Assembly (NCBI GenBank): GCA_904066235.2
Contig: CAJFCV020000003.1
Coordinates: forward strand, 10,788,001-10,852,000
Length of the DNA stretch: 64,000 nt
From: Bursaphelenchus xylophilus
Lineage: Eukaryota; Nematoda; Chromadorea; Rhabditida; Aphelenchoididae
Direction of reading: 5' to 3'
This document shows, piece after piece, positions 1-10,204 of this stretch (position 1 is its first letter; each line of letters opens with the position of its first letter). A program made the position numbers and the translations under genes. The notes under the pieces are model-generated. The model made no database searches. It saw nothing but the letters and a program-made list of their open reading frames with translations, and was not told where the DNA came from.

Positions 1-69
1 AGAAAAATTAATGCGTTTGTAAAAGTTTAACTCAAATATTTTCCTAACTGTAAGAACGCAAAATGTTTT

Positions 70-142
70 TGCCCAAGCTGGGAATCGAACCTAGCTTGGT
101 TTGGCTTGTCAGCCTGCTCAGCAACCACTGCACTATTCAAGC
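70..142 (-). tRNA. tRNA-like sequence, probably a tRNA pseudogene
   Basis: Read on the minus strand this 73-nt stretch has a recognisable B box and T-loop (GGTTCGATTCC), an A-box-like AGTGGTTGC and a 3' end (CTTGGGCA) identical to that of the tRNA-His at 58465. The acceptor stem pairs poorly (several G-U pairs and one mismatch), and no 5-bp anticodon stem with a 7-nt loop forms cleanly around CTGACAA. I infer a degenerate relative of a tRNA gene rather than a working one. A covariance-model scan would settle it. Confidence 0.45.
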
Positions 143-932
143 AACTCTGTTCGAGGATTTTTATCCGCTCAAGAGAAGGAAAGATTTTTGTTGCGAAATG
201 ACCTAAAAATAATATAATTTACAGTGTGTCGTCGCGGAAAGGCATTCTGCAAAAAATGAAAATGGTACCTTTCACCATTTTTCAAGTGCTTTCAAATGGT
301 GTATATCACTTGCCATTTGGTGAGGGTTCGTTTGTACACTTCCCTAGTAAGGGTTTAATTTGTATAAATTGGGTTTTAAGAAATAAAAAAAAATTCTGTA
401 TAACGCGGTGGATACTTTTTGAGGTTTTTTGAAGCATTTTTTTTTATTTTTGAGTCATTTTTTCTAATTTTTTGCGCATTTTCAGGGACAGCCGACCACG
501 AGGAGCGATTCCTTCTGAAGTGATCCCACCCCGCCTTTCAGGCCACCCCTTACCCCGCCCAACGGTCTCGCAACTTCCGGGGAAGTCCGCACAGAACTGG
601 TAGTAGAATATAGTTTCTCTCTCAACTCGGGTATTCACAGTTTGTTTGTTTGTCTGTCTATTAAGGAAGGTTTTGATCAGTTTTTCATTTCTTTTTATCC
701 ATTGACCTCTCGTTTGGTGAGCTTTATATTCATCTAGATAACATTGTCTAACAATATCTCCTATTAAGATTTCAAAGTGTTTTCGGTGTGTACAGTCGGA
801 TTTGTAAATATATTTTATAAATAACTGTTAATAAATTTGATAACGTATGAACTGATTTGACTTGGCTGAATGATGAGTTTAAAATACGAAATTGAATTGT
901 AAATTGGAAGCTAATAGAGATTTTGACGTATA
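143..932. other. Unannotated leader region
   Basis: I see no supported gene here. The stretch 480-610 is GC-richer than its surroundings and has a short open frame on the minus strand without recognisable content; the rest is AT-rich. Confidence 0.4.
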
Positions 933-1393
933 AGGGAAGTGCCTCAAGCGCAACGCTCTGATTTTCTTAAAATTTTACACACATGTCGGAAAAAGGGCCA
1001 CGTATTAATTCCTGAAAATTTTAGCTCCTGCTTTCCAGTCGCCGTCGGGATATTGAACGATGTTTGTGGCCGAGAGAGTACGCGAAATGCGGAGAGCGGT
1101 CAGAAAAAACACTTTTGGCTGTATCTTTGTCAGTTGTGTACGGAAAAAATTAGTTTTTTGTGGAAACATTGTTTTCTACTATAGAATTCGCTGGGACACT
1201 TTTAGTACCGAAATTTGCAAAAAAGCTGTTATTTTTTGCTGGCCTTCGACCTAAAAATCCTGGTCATTTCTGCAAAACGCGAGCTAGAAGTCTCACATAT
1301 CAAATTATTCAAAAAAAAAATTAATAAATAAAGGGAAATAAATTTGCGCCAATTTTAATGAAAATCCGAGCGTCACACCCCTCGCTAGGCTAA
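933..1393. mobile_element. Family E inverted-repeat element
   Basis: The stretch opens with AAGGGAAGTGCCTCAAGCGC and closes with the inverted relative GAGCGTCACACC. Its interior holds recurring phrases (GAGAGAGTACGCGAAATGCGG, CGACCTAAAAATC) that return at 10598, 42830, 56545 and 63339. No coding capacity is visible, so it is a non-autonomous element or a dispersed repeat. Confidence 0.6.
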
Positions 1394-1547
1394 AGTAAGC
1401 TTCTATACAGCGTAACCCTTCTATAACGACTTCATTTTCTGATTCTGTATTGTTATACAGGCTGTTTAACGACTCCAGGTTTCATCAAAATCTGAGCCGC
1501 ACTACCTCAGATATTCTCCATGTCCTTGTTGCTTCATTGCTTCTATA

Positions 1548-3054
1548 CTCCGCCGATTTAATTTGGACCAGTCTGAAACTTGAAAACGGTTATAGATATG
1601 AACTCCATTCCTTCAACAAGTTTGATTACCAGTCGACTCTATGTTCAACTGTAGCAAAATATTTCCTCTGCCTTGAGGCACAAGAAAAATATTCCGATTT
1701 TTTAATTTTGGCCGTCGAAAAAGTTTGGACCAGGGCTACAAAAATTTGCATTTCTTTAAAACTACTTGGGGTGAAACCATTATAACTTGTGAAAACAATT
1801 GTTATTCCCTGCTGGTTCTAACGAGCAGGGAATTCCGAGATCAGCGCTGTGTTAAAGGCCCTGAGGGCAGTTTTTAACAAAATTTCCAAAATTCCAGAAA
1901 TTTTTCGCCCTAGCGCTTGAGTAAGAAGCGTAAATCGTCTTAAATTAGTTTCAATGCAACCACAGTATAGTGTACATCTAATTGGATGACGTTATAAAAC
2001 AGTTTTACATCCAAAATTTTTTGTTCTTGGAGGATTTGCAACTTTGAAACTTGGGTTGGCGATAATAGTGAGGCCACTGCGCTCAAACAACTGCTAAATC
2101 ATACAGCGTTTTGCGTGGGACGTTTGAGGGGCATCCCACACTTTCCTTCTGTGTCAAAACAATATCCGATTTACACGCGACAAATGCACAATAGACCGAA
2201 CACTTTGATAAAAAAATTTAAGAAGAGGGTGCTTACTTAAAAGTTTTCGAAAGTGAAAAAAGATGTTCCTATATGTATATTATACGTTTATTCCGCTATG
2301 AGGTGCTTGCCAGACCTGATAGAACTCAATTTGATGCACATTAAATTGTTTTTTCTCAACATGTTTCGACTGGGCCAACGAAAACTTTTTTTATCAAAGT
2401 GTTCGGTCTATTGTGCATTTGTCGCGTGTAAATTGGATATTGTTTTGACACAGAAGGAAAGTGTGGCATGCCCCTCATATGTCCCAAGCAAAACGCTGTA
2501 TGATTTAGCAGTTGTTTGAGCGCAGTGGCCTCACTATTATCGCCAACCCAAGTTTCAAAGTCGCAAATCCTCCAAGAACAAAAAATTTTAGATGTAAAAC
2601 TATTTTATAACGTCATCCAATTAGATGTACACTATACTGTGGTTGCAAAGAAACTAATTTAAGACGATTTACGCTTCTTACTCAAGCGCTAGGGCGAAAA
2701 ATTTCTGGAATTTTGGGAATTTTCTTAAAAATTGCCCTCAGGGCCTTAAACACAGCGCTAATCTCGGAATTCCCTGCTCGCTAGAACCAGCAGGGAATCA
2801 CAATTATTTTCACAAGTTATCATGGTTTCACCCCACCTAGTGATAAAGAAATGCAAATTTTTGTTGCCCTGGTCCAAACTTTTTCGACAGAAAAAATTAA
2901 AAAATCCGAATATTTTTCTTGTGTCTCAAGGCAGAGGAAATATTTGGCTACAGTTGAACATAGAGTCGACTGGTGATCAAACTTGTTGAAGGAATGCAGT
3001 TCATATCTATAACCGTTTTCAAGTTTCAGACTGGTCCAAATTAAATCGGCGGAG
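1548..3054. mobile_element. 1.5-kb palindromic element
   Basis: The ends CTCCGCCGATTTAATTTGG and CCAAATTAAATCGGCGGAG are inverted copies, and both are flanked by TATA. The two arms of about 670 bp match almost base for base through the whole length, with only scattered differences, and meet around a centre of roughly 170 bp near 2220-2390. Short frames inside are mirror images of each other and look non-coding. The TA flanks suggest a Tc1/mariner-type target duplication. The element ends about 200 bp before the saposin-like start codon. Confidence 0.85.
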
Positions 3055-3261
3055 TATACAACCGCGTATTTCCTCATCTTCATCCATTTATCCTACGCTT
3101 TTTCTAAATCGCAAAGTTTTCCCATCAAAATCGAATTTCACACCTCCCTCCCTCCATTCCTCGCCTCCCCTGCGGATAATCCCCGGCTCAATTGGGTTAT
3201 GCGAGTTTATGAGTGAGCGAGGTTGTAAATGTACACAATCTACCGCAGCTCCCGTTGAGTG

Positions 3262-4540
3262 ATGAGACACTTATCGCGGTCTCCAAGAATGGACTCGTCT
3301 CGATTCGAATCTATCACGATATTGCTTATGATGTTGTTGCTGTGTGAAGGCCTAGCCCAGACCAAACCGGTGGTTTTGATGAAGGTTTCCGGCGATCTTT
3401 GCGCCGATTGTCTGACCTTCTTCGAGAGCCTGAAACCGACCGTGGATGTGCTGTATCGGATGGCGGGCAGTCCGGCGTTCGAGTTCGGTGTTCAAAGGGC
3501 CATCAAGGTGAGGGTTGCAAATGTTGCGAAGATTTGTTCTTTCGCGCATTTTGACATGTAAAGTTTTATACATGTTTCTACCGTCGAATGTGATGTTTTA
3601 ACGGCGAACGAACTCTGCGAAAACGAAAGTTCACTTTGCACTGTGCAATTTTTGGCTTTTTCCACCGTGCAATAAGCTTTTCGGGGCTATCGCTCGCACC
3701 CTGACTTTTTTCTCACAGTCCGTGTCGCCGATTTCAGTCCGGCGGCTTTCCGAACGGACTTGCATCACGTTCTATCCCTCGTCTCGGCTGTCGTCACAGA
3801 AGAAGTGTGTTGCACGTCAATCCAAAATAGAAGAAAAAATTTCCCGCCCCTTTTTGGTGATTCGTCAAAACGAAATGTCACTATCCGATAAAACGCATTT
3901 TCTTATCTTTCTTCTTCCTTTTCGAGAAAAAGCAATTATTTCGGGCGAGAAAAAGTGCCGATAATTTCGCGACATTTCGTCCCTCTTTTAAAACCAATGA
4001 AAACGATACGGTTTCGAAACGGTTCAGGAAATGCGCTGGATTGACGTGTGTTGTGCCATTTTGGCGATGAAATCTTTTCATGCATAACACGTCTGCGCTA
4101 TGCGAAACAGTTTGACAAAGTTTGATCAAAAAAATCTCGGTGATCTTTGATATCTCGAGCGTCTGAAATAAGTCTTGCGAATTTATTCTCTAAATTTCGG
4201 TAAGATAAATTCTTTGCCCATGATGTTTGTAAACTAGTTCTACAATTTTCTTTCGGACTCAATAGGCCAAAATTTTTGGTGCAAATAATTCTTACCACTG
4301 TACCGCTCAGAACAAGTTTTATATCAAAAAAATTGAACCTAACAGCAACCGGCTTTATTTGTAGACAATTTTTCCTTTCAGAACAACTGCGACAATGTTT
4401 TCCGCAACATTACCGGCTCCAAAAATTTGTGCCGTCTCTTGGACCACGGCACTCTCACGCAGATCGTGGATGTGATCGAAACCGATCGTGGAATTGACCA
4501 ACATCACAGTTGCAATGTGCTGGCTGTGTGTACAAACTAA
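3262..4540 (+). CDS. Saposin-like (SapB-fold) secreted protein
   Basis: Two exons, 3262-3507 and 4382-4540, join in phase 0 to give 134 residues. The N-terminus holds a hydrophobic segment (about 18-32, ILLMMLLLCEG) that reads as a signal peptide; the Met at codon 10 is an alternative start that would place it closer to the N-terminus. The mature part has six cysteines at 47, 50, 85, 99, 126 and 132, the spacing of a saposin B domain (expected pairs 1-6, 2-5, 3-4). Proteins of this family bind lipids, and some nematode members act on bacterial membranes in the gut; which role applies here cannot be told. The single intron of 874 bp contains a family C element. The gene converges tail to tail with the next one, 60 bp away. 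Confidence 0.85.
3600..3757. mobile_element. Family C MITE in the saposin-like intron
   Basis: The stretch contains TTTGCACTGTGCAA, a GTGCAATAAGC segment, and the inverted ending GCTTTCCGAACGGAC, matching complete copies at 46315 and 43993. A further short inverted pair (GCACGTCAATCC at 3812 and GGATTGACGTG at 4037) surrounds the following 230 bp and may be another decayed element. Confidence 0.6.
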
Positions 4541-4546
4541 CTGTAA

Positions 4547-4552
4547 AATAAA
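4547..4552 (+). terminator. Poly(A) signal of the saposin-like gene
   Basis: AATAAA lies 7 bp after the TAA stop. Only about 50 bp separate it from the stop codon of the convergent minus-strand gene, so the two 3' ends probably overlap. Confidence 0.7.
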
Positions 4553-4600
4553 TGTTTATATAGAACGTTCGGAATGTTCGTATATTTTGAAACACAATGT

Positions 4601-7202
4601 TCAGTATGGGCTAATCCGATAGTTGATTTCGCAGAACCCCGTTCCCTTCACGCCGTTCAGACTGAACTCGCACAAAAGCTCCTCGAGGTAATTGTTCAAG
4701 TCCAGTCCCATTTTGAAGGCGACTCGCTCTTTCACCACAACGTTCACCTGAAGATAGACAGCGTCAGATTGAAGAGGAAGTAAATTTCTCCGGGGGAAAT
4801 TTTAAAAGTGCGTTCTTAAAGTCGCTGGAGTGATTTTTGGCACTTGAATTGTGCAGAAAAAGTAAGGGTGCGAGCGACAACCCAAAAAAGCCTATTTCGC
4901 GGTGCAAAAAGCAAGAAATTGAGGCTCTATAGATCCAAGAAGAATTCTACTCACCACTTGCAGTTTGTAATGGTCATCGGTTTCAAAAGTGTAATGGAAT
5001 TCATCGGGGAACTGTTTATTCTCTCCAATGTAAGCCAAATGAAGATTCAGCTTGTTGATCACGGTCTTGGAGCCGTCGCTGAAAGGAGTGGTAGTTGCAT
5101 GGAAAAAAAAAATACTTTAAAAAAGCGTGTAATTACAGTCAAATCTTTGCAGAGCGAGCGTGTCAGGAACTAAAAAAGAAAGTTCGTTATGGGAGGGTTT
5201 TGCTGCATACAACTTCGTTTTGGACTAAAATCGACTTTTGGGACCCCTGGAGTTATTTGTTGCAAACCTACCATGTAAAAAATCGATTTCCCTTCAACCC
5301 CGCCGTGGGCAGTTGATACCCTTCCACCTTCCGAGCGACTGTATTGAGTTGCTTATATACGTGTGTCAAGAAAAGTATAGCCATTAAAAACGCTTACGGA
5401 TGGATCACATAGCCAAACTGAAGATGCGAAAACACTTGCTCGGGCATACTGATACAGCTCGTATTCACGCACGTCCCATCCTCCAGCGCAAACATAATCA
5501 TCACATATCGGCGAATCTCGCTCCAATTTCGATACGGCGCTACTGTGTGGTCTCGGAGGCCCACCAAACTCAGAACTCTTTCGTCGCCATTTAAGAAGAC
5601 GGAGCCACGTAGGCTTCCGAACTGCTCGTAATGAATGTTGTGGCGGGATTGAAGGTTCTTAAAGGCGGTCCGGCTCCAAGGCTCAATTGCCAGCGAACGA
5701 CTGATCAGATCGACGGAGATATCGGTGTCGAAGTCAAAGTGGTCTCCTGCAAATTTTTTCATGTTTTACGTTAGTTTTACAGAGCTAAACCGCCAAAGAA
5801 CTCTTAATAAAATTGTTTGTTACTCTACCTTTCGCGGTCCAATCCAACTCAAATTTGGTATCAATCGCCTCGTAATCCTGCGGCTTTTTCCCTTCCCCAG
5901 GCTTTGTCAAATCCTGTTTAAGGTATTTTGTGTTGACCAAGCTCCCGTTGAACTCGATTCTCCACATTTCCATCGGCCGCAGACAGGATATCTTGAAGCC
6001 TGATTCGCTGACGTATTCGTGGTCGTTGGGGATCGTCTAAAATGCAATTAATTTAGCCATGTTAATGAAATCTCAGTACAACAGACACCACTATGAAAAT
6101 ACTACTGTATAATTTGTATATATGTATACGGAATAAAATTTTTAAAAATTGTTATAAAAATTTAGCTTACTTTCAGGTTCGAAGTCGACAGCAAGTCCTC
6201 ATTGACGAAAGTCCCCTTTCCGGGGATATGAAGCACAAAAAAGATGTTGGCAATGGCTCCCGGCCGTTGCGCAAAGCCCAGCGCCAAATAGCAACCATCT
6301 CGACAGGAGCCGTTGAAGAAGACACAATCGCCAGCACGATTTGTGTTTGGCCCTAAGTAATAATAAAATAAAAGTTCTGTACAATAAATTGTCAAATAAC
6401 AAAAACTGTCTAGAACAAACAATTTCAGGGATCTAAAAAGCCCATTTTTAAGAAAAAGAAGCCTCTATAAGTCTCTCTGCAACCAACAATTTTTTTGTGC
6501 CTTGCGATTCGTTGTATGGAGGTTTGATTGTGACCTGTCTATAACAAACTTTTTCACAGGTCACGAGGGTCAAATTTAGGCCAAAATCAACGTCCGCAAA
6601 TCAAACCATGTCTATAACAAACACTATAACAAACACTTTTTACGCCACAGAAAAAGGTTAGGCAAAATAAAAACCTGTCAAACAAACTTTTTCACAGGCC
6701 ACGGGAGTCAAGTTTAGGCCAAAATAAAGCTCCGTATCGCAATACCGCTCTATAATGAACCCATTTACAAGCCACAGCAGTCAGTTTTAGGCCAAAACGA
6801 ACCCGTACAACAAAAACTCTTTATGACAAACAATTTTTTGAAAATTTGCCATTCGTTGTAGAAAGGCCATTTATTGTACAAATGTTTCTCTGTATTATCA
6901 ATTTTGCACTTCCCCTTACCTTCAGGCAACCTCTGCTTCCTTTCCAGCACATCATTCGGGATCCTCTTCAGCCTATCTTTCTTCGAAATTCGATACAAAT
7001 CCCCATGATAAACGCCTCCAGCCCTCTTCCTCTGCCAGCGTTGCAATTTGATGAGCCATCGCATAAAATTGAATTTCAGGAAAAAAAGCGACGAGGGCTG
7101 ACTGTAAACTCCATGGATCCGCGGCGGAAGCTTGTACAGAAACGCGTAGTACAGAATAAAAGCAACTGCAAGCAGAGCAGGGAAGAGTAGTAAGTACAAC
7201 AT
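4601..7202 (-). CDS. Membrane-anchored protein with an RDH-type domain
   Basis: Six exons on the minus strand (6920-7202, 6171-6352, 5829-6036, 5398-5746, 4955-5078, 4601-4747) join in compatible phases to 430 residues. Residues 2-24 (LYLLLFPALLAVAFILYYAF) form one membrane segment or signal anchor, followed by a basic stretch. The rest is beta-rich, with MEMWRIEFNGSL, HYEQFGSLRGSV, GLRDHTVAPYRNW (RDH at 289-291), ALEDGT and a terminal GYVIHP. This order resembles the conserved region that accompanies PEP-synthase/rifampicin-phosphotransferase-like proteins in invertebrates (motif W-x-I-x-FNG ... G-x-RDHS-x-G-x-RDW). The usual S-x-G after RDH is replaced by TVAPY. No kinase or swivelling-His domain follows, so a phosphotransfer role is not supported. 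Introns contain repeats C and D. Structure is confident; the family assignment is moderate and the function is unknown. Confidence 0.75.
4817..4912. mobile_element. Half copy of family C MITE
   Basis: AAAGTCGCTGGAGTGATTTT and AAAAAAGCCTATTTCGCGG match one arm of family C; the other arm is missing. It lies in intron 5 of the minus-strand gene. Confidence 0.6.
6480..6850. repeat. Stacked family D repeats
   Basis: Phrases such as CTATAACAAAC, TTTTTCACAGGTCACG and TTTAGGCCAAAAT recur three times here, inside intron 1 of the minus-strand gene. They match the complete family D element at 19443. The copies are degraded and overlapping. Confidence 0.6.
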
Positions 7203-8162
7203 GAATATTAGTCAAAAATTTTACGGATATTGCTTCAAATAAAGGTCGAAACTTATCAATTGATCATTCCAATTGTCGAGTGATTTTGGAGCTATTTTCA
7301 AGTCTTTGTTTTCCAATCAAAATGCTTTGTAGGGAAGGGAAAAAAGACCTTGTGCAAGATCAATTCTCTCTCGATATTCACTTTTTTATTTTTATTTTTC
7401 TGTTCGCTCTTATCAAAAAAGGCCACCTATTATATCTCGGAATTATTTTCAATTTTGATTTGCAAAAGAGTGCTTGGAAAACCGGCATCAACTTTGATCC
7501 CAAATACACTCGTGAGTATAAGATGCGAGTAAAAAATAAGATGAAATTTGGCCTGTTGCAGAAGTTTTAAAAATAAGATTTTTTCAATTGTCATCAGGAA
7601 GTTTATACTGCGGGGTTCCATACAATATTCATATATTCTAAAAGCCAGCTCTTTACTCTACTGCCGTACCAAATTTCAGCCTTCTAGCGCAAACGACTAA
7701 CGAGATATTGAGAGATAAAGCAAGAGCATGACGAAAAAAATTGAAAAAGTCGCGGAGATGGGCCGGGCCGACGGAAAATTTGAAACGGGCCGGGCCGGCC
7801 GACAAGCCATGTCTAGTGTGGTGTTTGTTGGCCTATGATTGCAGTTTTAATCTAATTCGTCTTCCCAGCTGGTTTTGGGTGCTTGTTTGTTGACGTTGTT
7901 TTAGGTTGAATTCTCGGTTAAGGACATTTTAATCGTTTTTGGATGCTTTTTGATAGTGCTTTAGGTCCTACCTAAAATTTCTTTGTTTTACATGAAAAGG
8001 GGGCGTTTTCGGAGAATTCGGAATGTCTAGAAAAATTTTCCTGCGATCTGATTTTTGTCTGTTAAGCTATTTCTGGGCATTTCGTAGCTTGGTAATTTTC
8101 CGAAAATTTTCTGTGGTAGAACTTTCGAGTAGAATTGCTGTGATTGGCGTTCTCCTCCTTAG
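7203..8162. other. Intergenic stretch with a dispersed repeat
   Basis: No gene is supported. Position 7556-7755 is a dispersed repeat, followed by a GC-rich patch (GGGCCGGGCCGACGG, 7760-7800) and AT-rich DNA up to the Argonaute pseudogene promoter. Confidence 0.45.
7556..7755. repeat. Dispersed repeat, intact copy
   Basis: From TGCAGAAGTTTTAAAAAT to GAAAAAGTCGCGGAGATGG this copy is uninterrupted. The same unit at 19881-20755 is split by a 672-bp insertion, so this copy shows the pre-insertion state (CTCTACTGCC). Confidence 0.8.
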
Positions 8163-8166
8163 GAGG

Positions 8167-8175
8167 GTATAAATA
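8167..8175 (+). promoter_or_regulatory. TATA box before the Argonaute pseudogene
   Basis: GTATAAATACC lies 95 bp before the first in-frame ATG (8263). It is a strong TATA match for a gene that is now broken. Confidence 0.4.
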
Positions 8176-8262
8176 CCCCTCACTCTAATTCAACATTCGA
8201 TTCAATCACTAAACCATATCCAAGTTGTTCTGTGTTTATTCATTGCCAAATAAATTCTTCTA

Positions 8263-9245
8263 ATGATACCGAAGGTCCCAGCTTTCGGGGATAAGTCGGT
8301 GATTATTTGAACTACTATTATTCAATCTACGACTACTTCCACTGCGATGACGATATCAGCGCTCCTACGTCAAAGCATCAAGCCGCAACCCAGCGATTGG
8401 AAGAGAAAATGAACCGCGGAAGAGAAGGAGCACTGACGATTGGAAATATGTTGAAGATATGGTCAAAGAATCCCTGCTCGACAACGTAGCACTCTCCGAC
8501 CCAGTTAAGATGCAATACTTGACCAACATCTCCGAAGGCGAGGCAACACGACTCGTAATCCCGAGATTCTCATGCACAAGAACGTAATTGAAGAACGCGT
8601 GGCAGTCATTGGAGCGAAAGTGTGGTAGTGAATTCACCCAGAAGCGACGTAGGAAATGAATGCTCTCGAAAACTGGTCGATCTGATCCGAGGAAGAGTTG
8701 GCCGAGAAGCACATGAAAAGTAAGTTGTTTTATGCGTGGAAAATTTTTGTTCCTCATTGCAGACGTCGTTGTCCGAACCACCCATCAAAACGCGAATCGT
8801 GTCTTTCCCATCCACACACTCTCCGATCGGCCATTCGGAGAGCTGAGCTTCGAGAAAAACGGCGAAAAAGTCGGATGTTTCGAGCATTCCCAAAGTCGAC
8901 GATACGGTGTAACCGTGAATCCCAGAATTCCATGCGCTGTTCAGTTTGATCAGCGAAGCAAACGAGAAATTTATGATCCCTTGGAGGTGCTGGAAATTTT
9001 GGAAGGCTAAAAAGTCAGCATTCAGAAGACCCAGGAAGAACCTAAATTGGTCAGTTGTCTGAGTCTACGACATTTTTTAGCGATTTTTTTTATTTAAGAG
9101 ACTGTTTTAGAAAAAATTTTTTGGGCTGATCATCAAGTACAATGTAATTATTCATTTAATTTCAGACTGAAATGATGACTCGAGAACGCCAACTTCCTCC
9201 TGCGTCCTTTATTGATATGATCACTACGATTAGCGGAGAAAAATG
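8263..9245 (+). pseudogene. Argonaute-family pseudogene (N-terminal and PAZ parts)
   Basis: The frame starting at 8263 reads MIPKVPAFGDKSVII and, after a one-base shift, LNYYYSIYDYF. That fits the 'FG-x-(8)-NYF' opening of Argonaute proteins. A segment ending about 8719 joins, through a GTAAGT...TTGCAG intron, to 8763-9049, which reads RTTHQNANRVFPIH, LSDRPFGELSFEKNG, RYGVTVNPRIPC and DPLEVLEILEG. These are the order and residues of a PAZ domain. A TAA then stands where the family has Gln (EILEG-stop-KVSIQKTQEEPKL). The next exon, from 9166, reads TEMMTRERQLPPASF, as expected after PAZ. Frameshifts and stops also interrupt 8480-8690. No MID or PIWI domain follows; the sequence runs into a family C fragment. 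Known Argonautes bind small RNAs; this copy is dead and truncated. Confidence 0.62.
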
Positions 9246-10160
9246 ACCGTCTACATGGCAAACATAACCGCCAATCAATTCGAACACAGACAAGCAAGAA
9301 GTTTCACAGTGCAAAGTGAACTTTTTGTTTTCGCACAGTTAACGCCTCGAAAACCACTCCAGCGACTATGCAAAGGACGATTGTCAGATTCCTGTCAACT
9401 CGATGGAATTTATAGAGAGAGAAAGATGTCTCCCGTGTCAACTGTTTCCCCAGCTGTTTTTCCCCGATGTTCGAGAATGTTCGATGGAGAGATCCCGAAG
9501 CGGAGAGCCTGAATCGCGGCACCGTAGCCTTCTCTGAGGTTTTATCCCATCTTGATTGATAATTTGTGAAGTGGTTGTGTGTAGTTGTGAAGAGTTGTGT
9601 TGTTGTAGCGTGTGTTTTGTATTGTACTGCTATTGTGAACTTATTGTATTTGTTACTCTTTTGATAAATTGATCTATTCGAGTTGAGTATCATTTATTCT
9701 CGTGTTTATTTCCAAGGGGAACGAAATCATTCGATTACCCGATTTCCACATCCGCAACCTTCCACTTGAAAGGCCAAGTATTTTCAGGTAGAAGGTGTTG
9801 GAAGTTATCCACTGAAGAGACCACCGCAGGACAACTAGCCATCTCGTTATTTCTTTTCTCTCCGAGGGTGGAATCGGACAACGATTATGGCTTATGGACA
9901 AAGTGTGGTAATCACACAAAAAAAAGTAAATTTCATTTTTATTTTGTGTGACCACCCCTTCCTTCCCTTTGAAGTCAGGTTGGCCAAAAAGTCATCAAAA
10001 GGGCAGAAAACCAGTCATGAAACTATGCAAATATTTAATTACGTACGATCCTACGATCCCCCATCTAATCAAAGCCCCGCCGCTGACTAAAGCCGCTAAT
10101 TGGCCGCCAGATCATTTACTAAAACCCAATCAATTCGAACAATGAGCAATTCCACGAGCA
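9246..10160. other. Intergenic stretch
   Basis: The stretch 9302-9372 is a half copy of family C (CACAGTGCAAAGTGAACTTTT, CCAGCGACTATGC). GT-rich DNA fills 9565-9640. I see no exon with convincing protein content and no PIWI-domain remnant. Confidence 0.4.
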
Positions 10161-10168
10161 TATAAAGG
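10161..10168 (+). promoter_or_regulatory. TATA box of the first M13-like gene
   Basis: TATAAAGG lies 44 bp before the ATG at 10205. The downstream paralogue has no comparable box, which fits transcription of both from this promoter. Confidence 0.55.
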
Positions 10169-10204
10169 GCCGCGGAGCAGTTGGAATTTGCAACGATTTG
10201 AACA

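Noticed and set aside
1060..1785. Short plus-strand open frames
   Set aside because: They lie within family E and the palindrome arm and recur, inverted, on the other arm.
8420..8580. Phrase resembling a retrotransposon gag (ALSDPVKMQYL, SEGEA)
   Set aside because: It lies between Argonaute N-terminal and PAZ phrases in the same locus and no LTRs or other retroelement parts adjoin it; I treat it as part of the Argonaute pseudogene, with some doubt.
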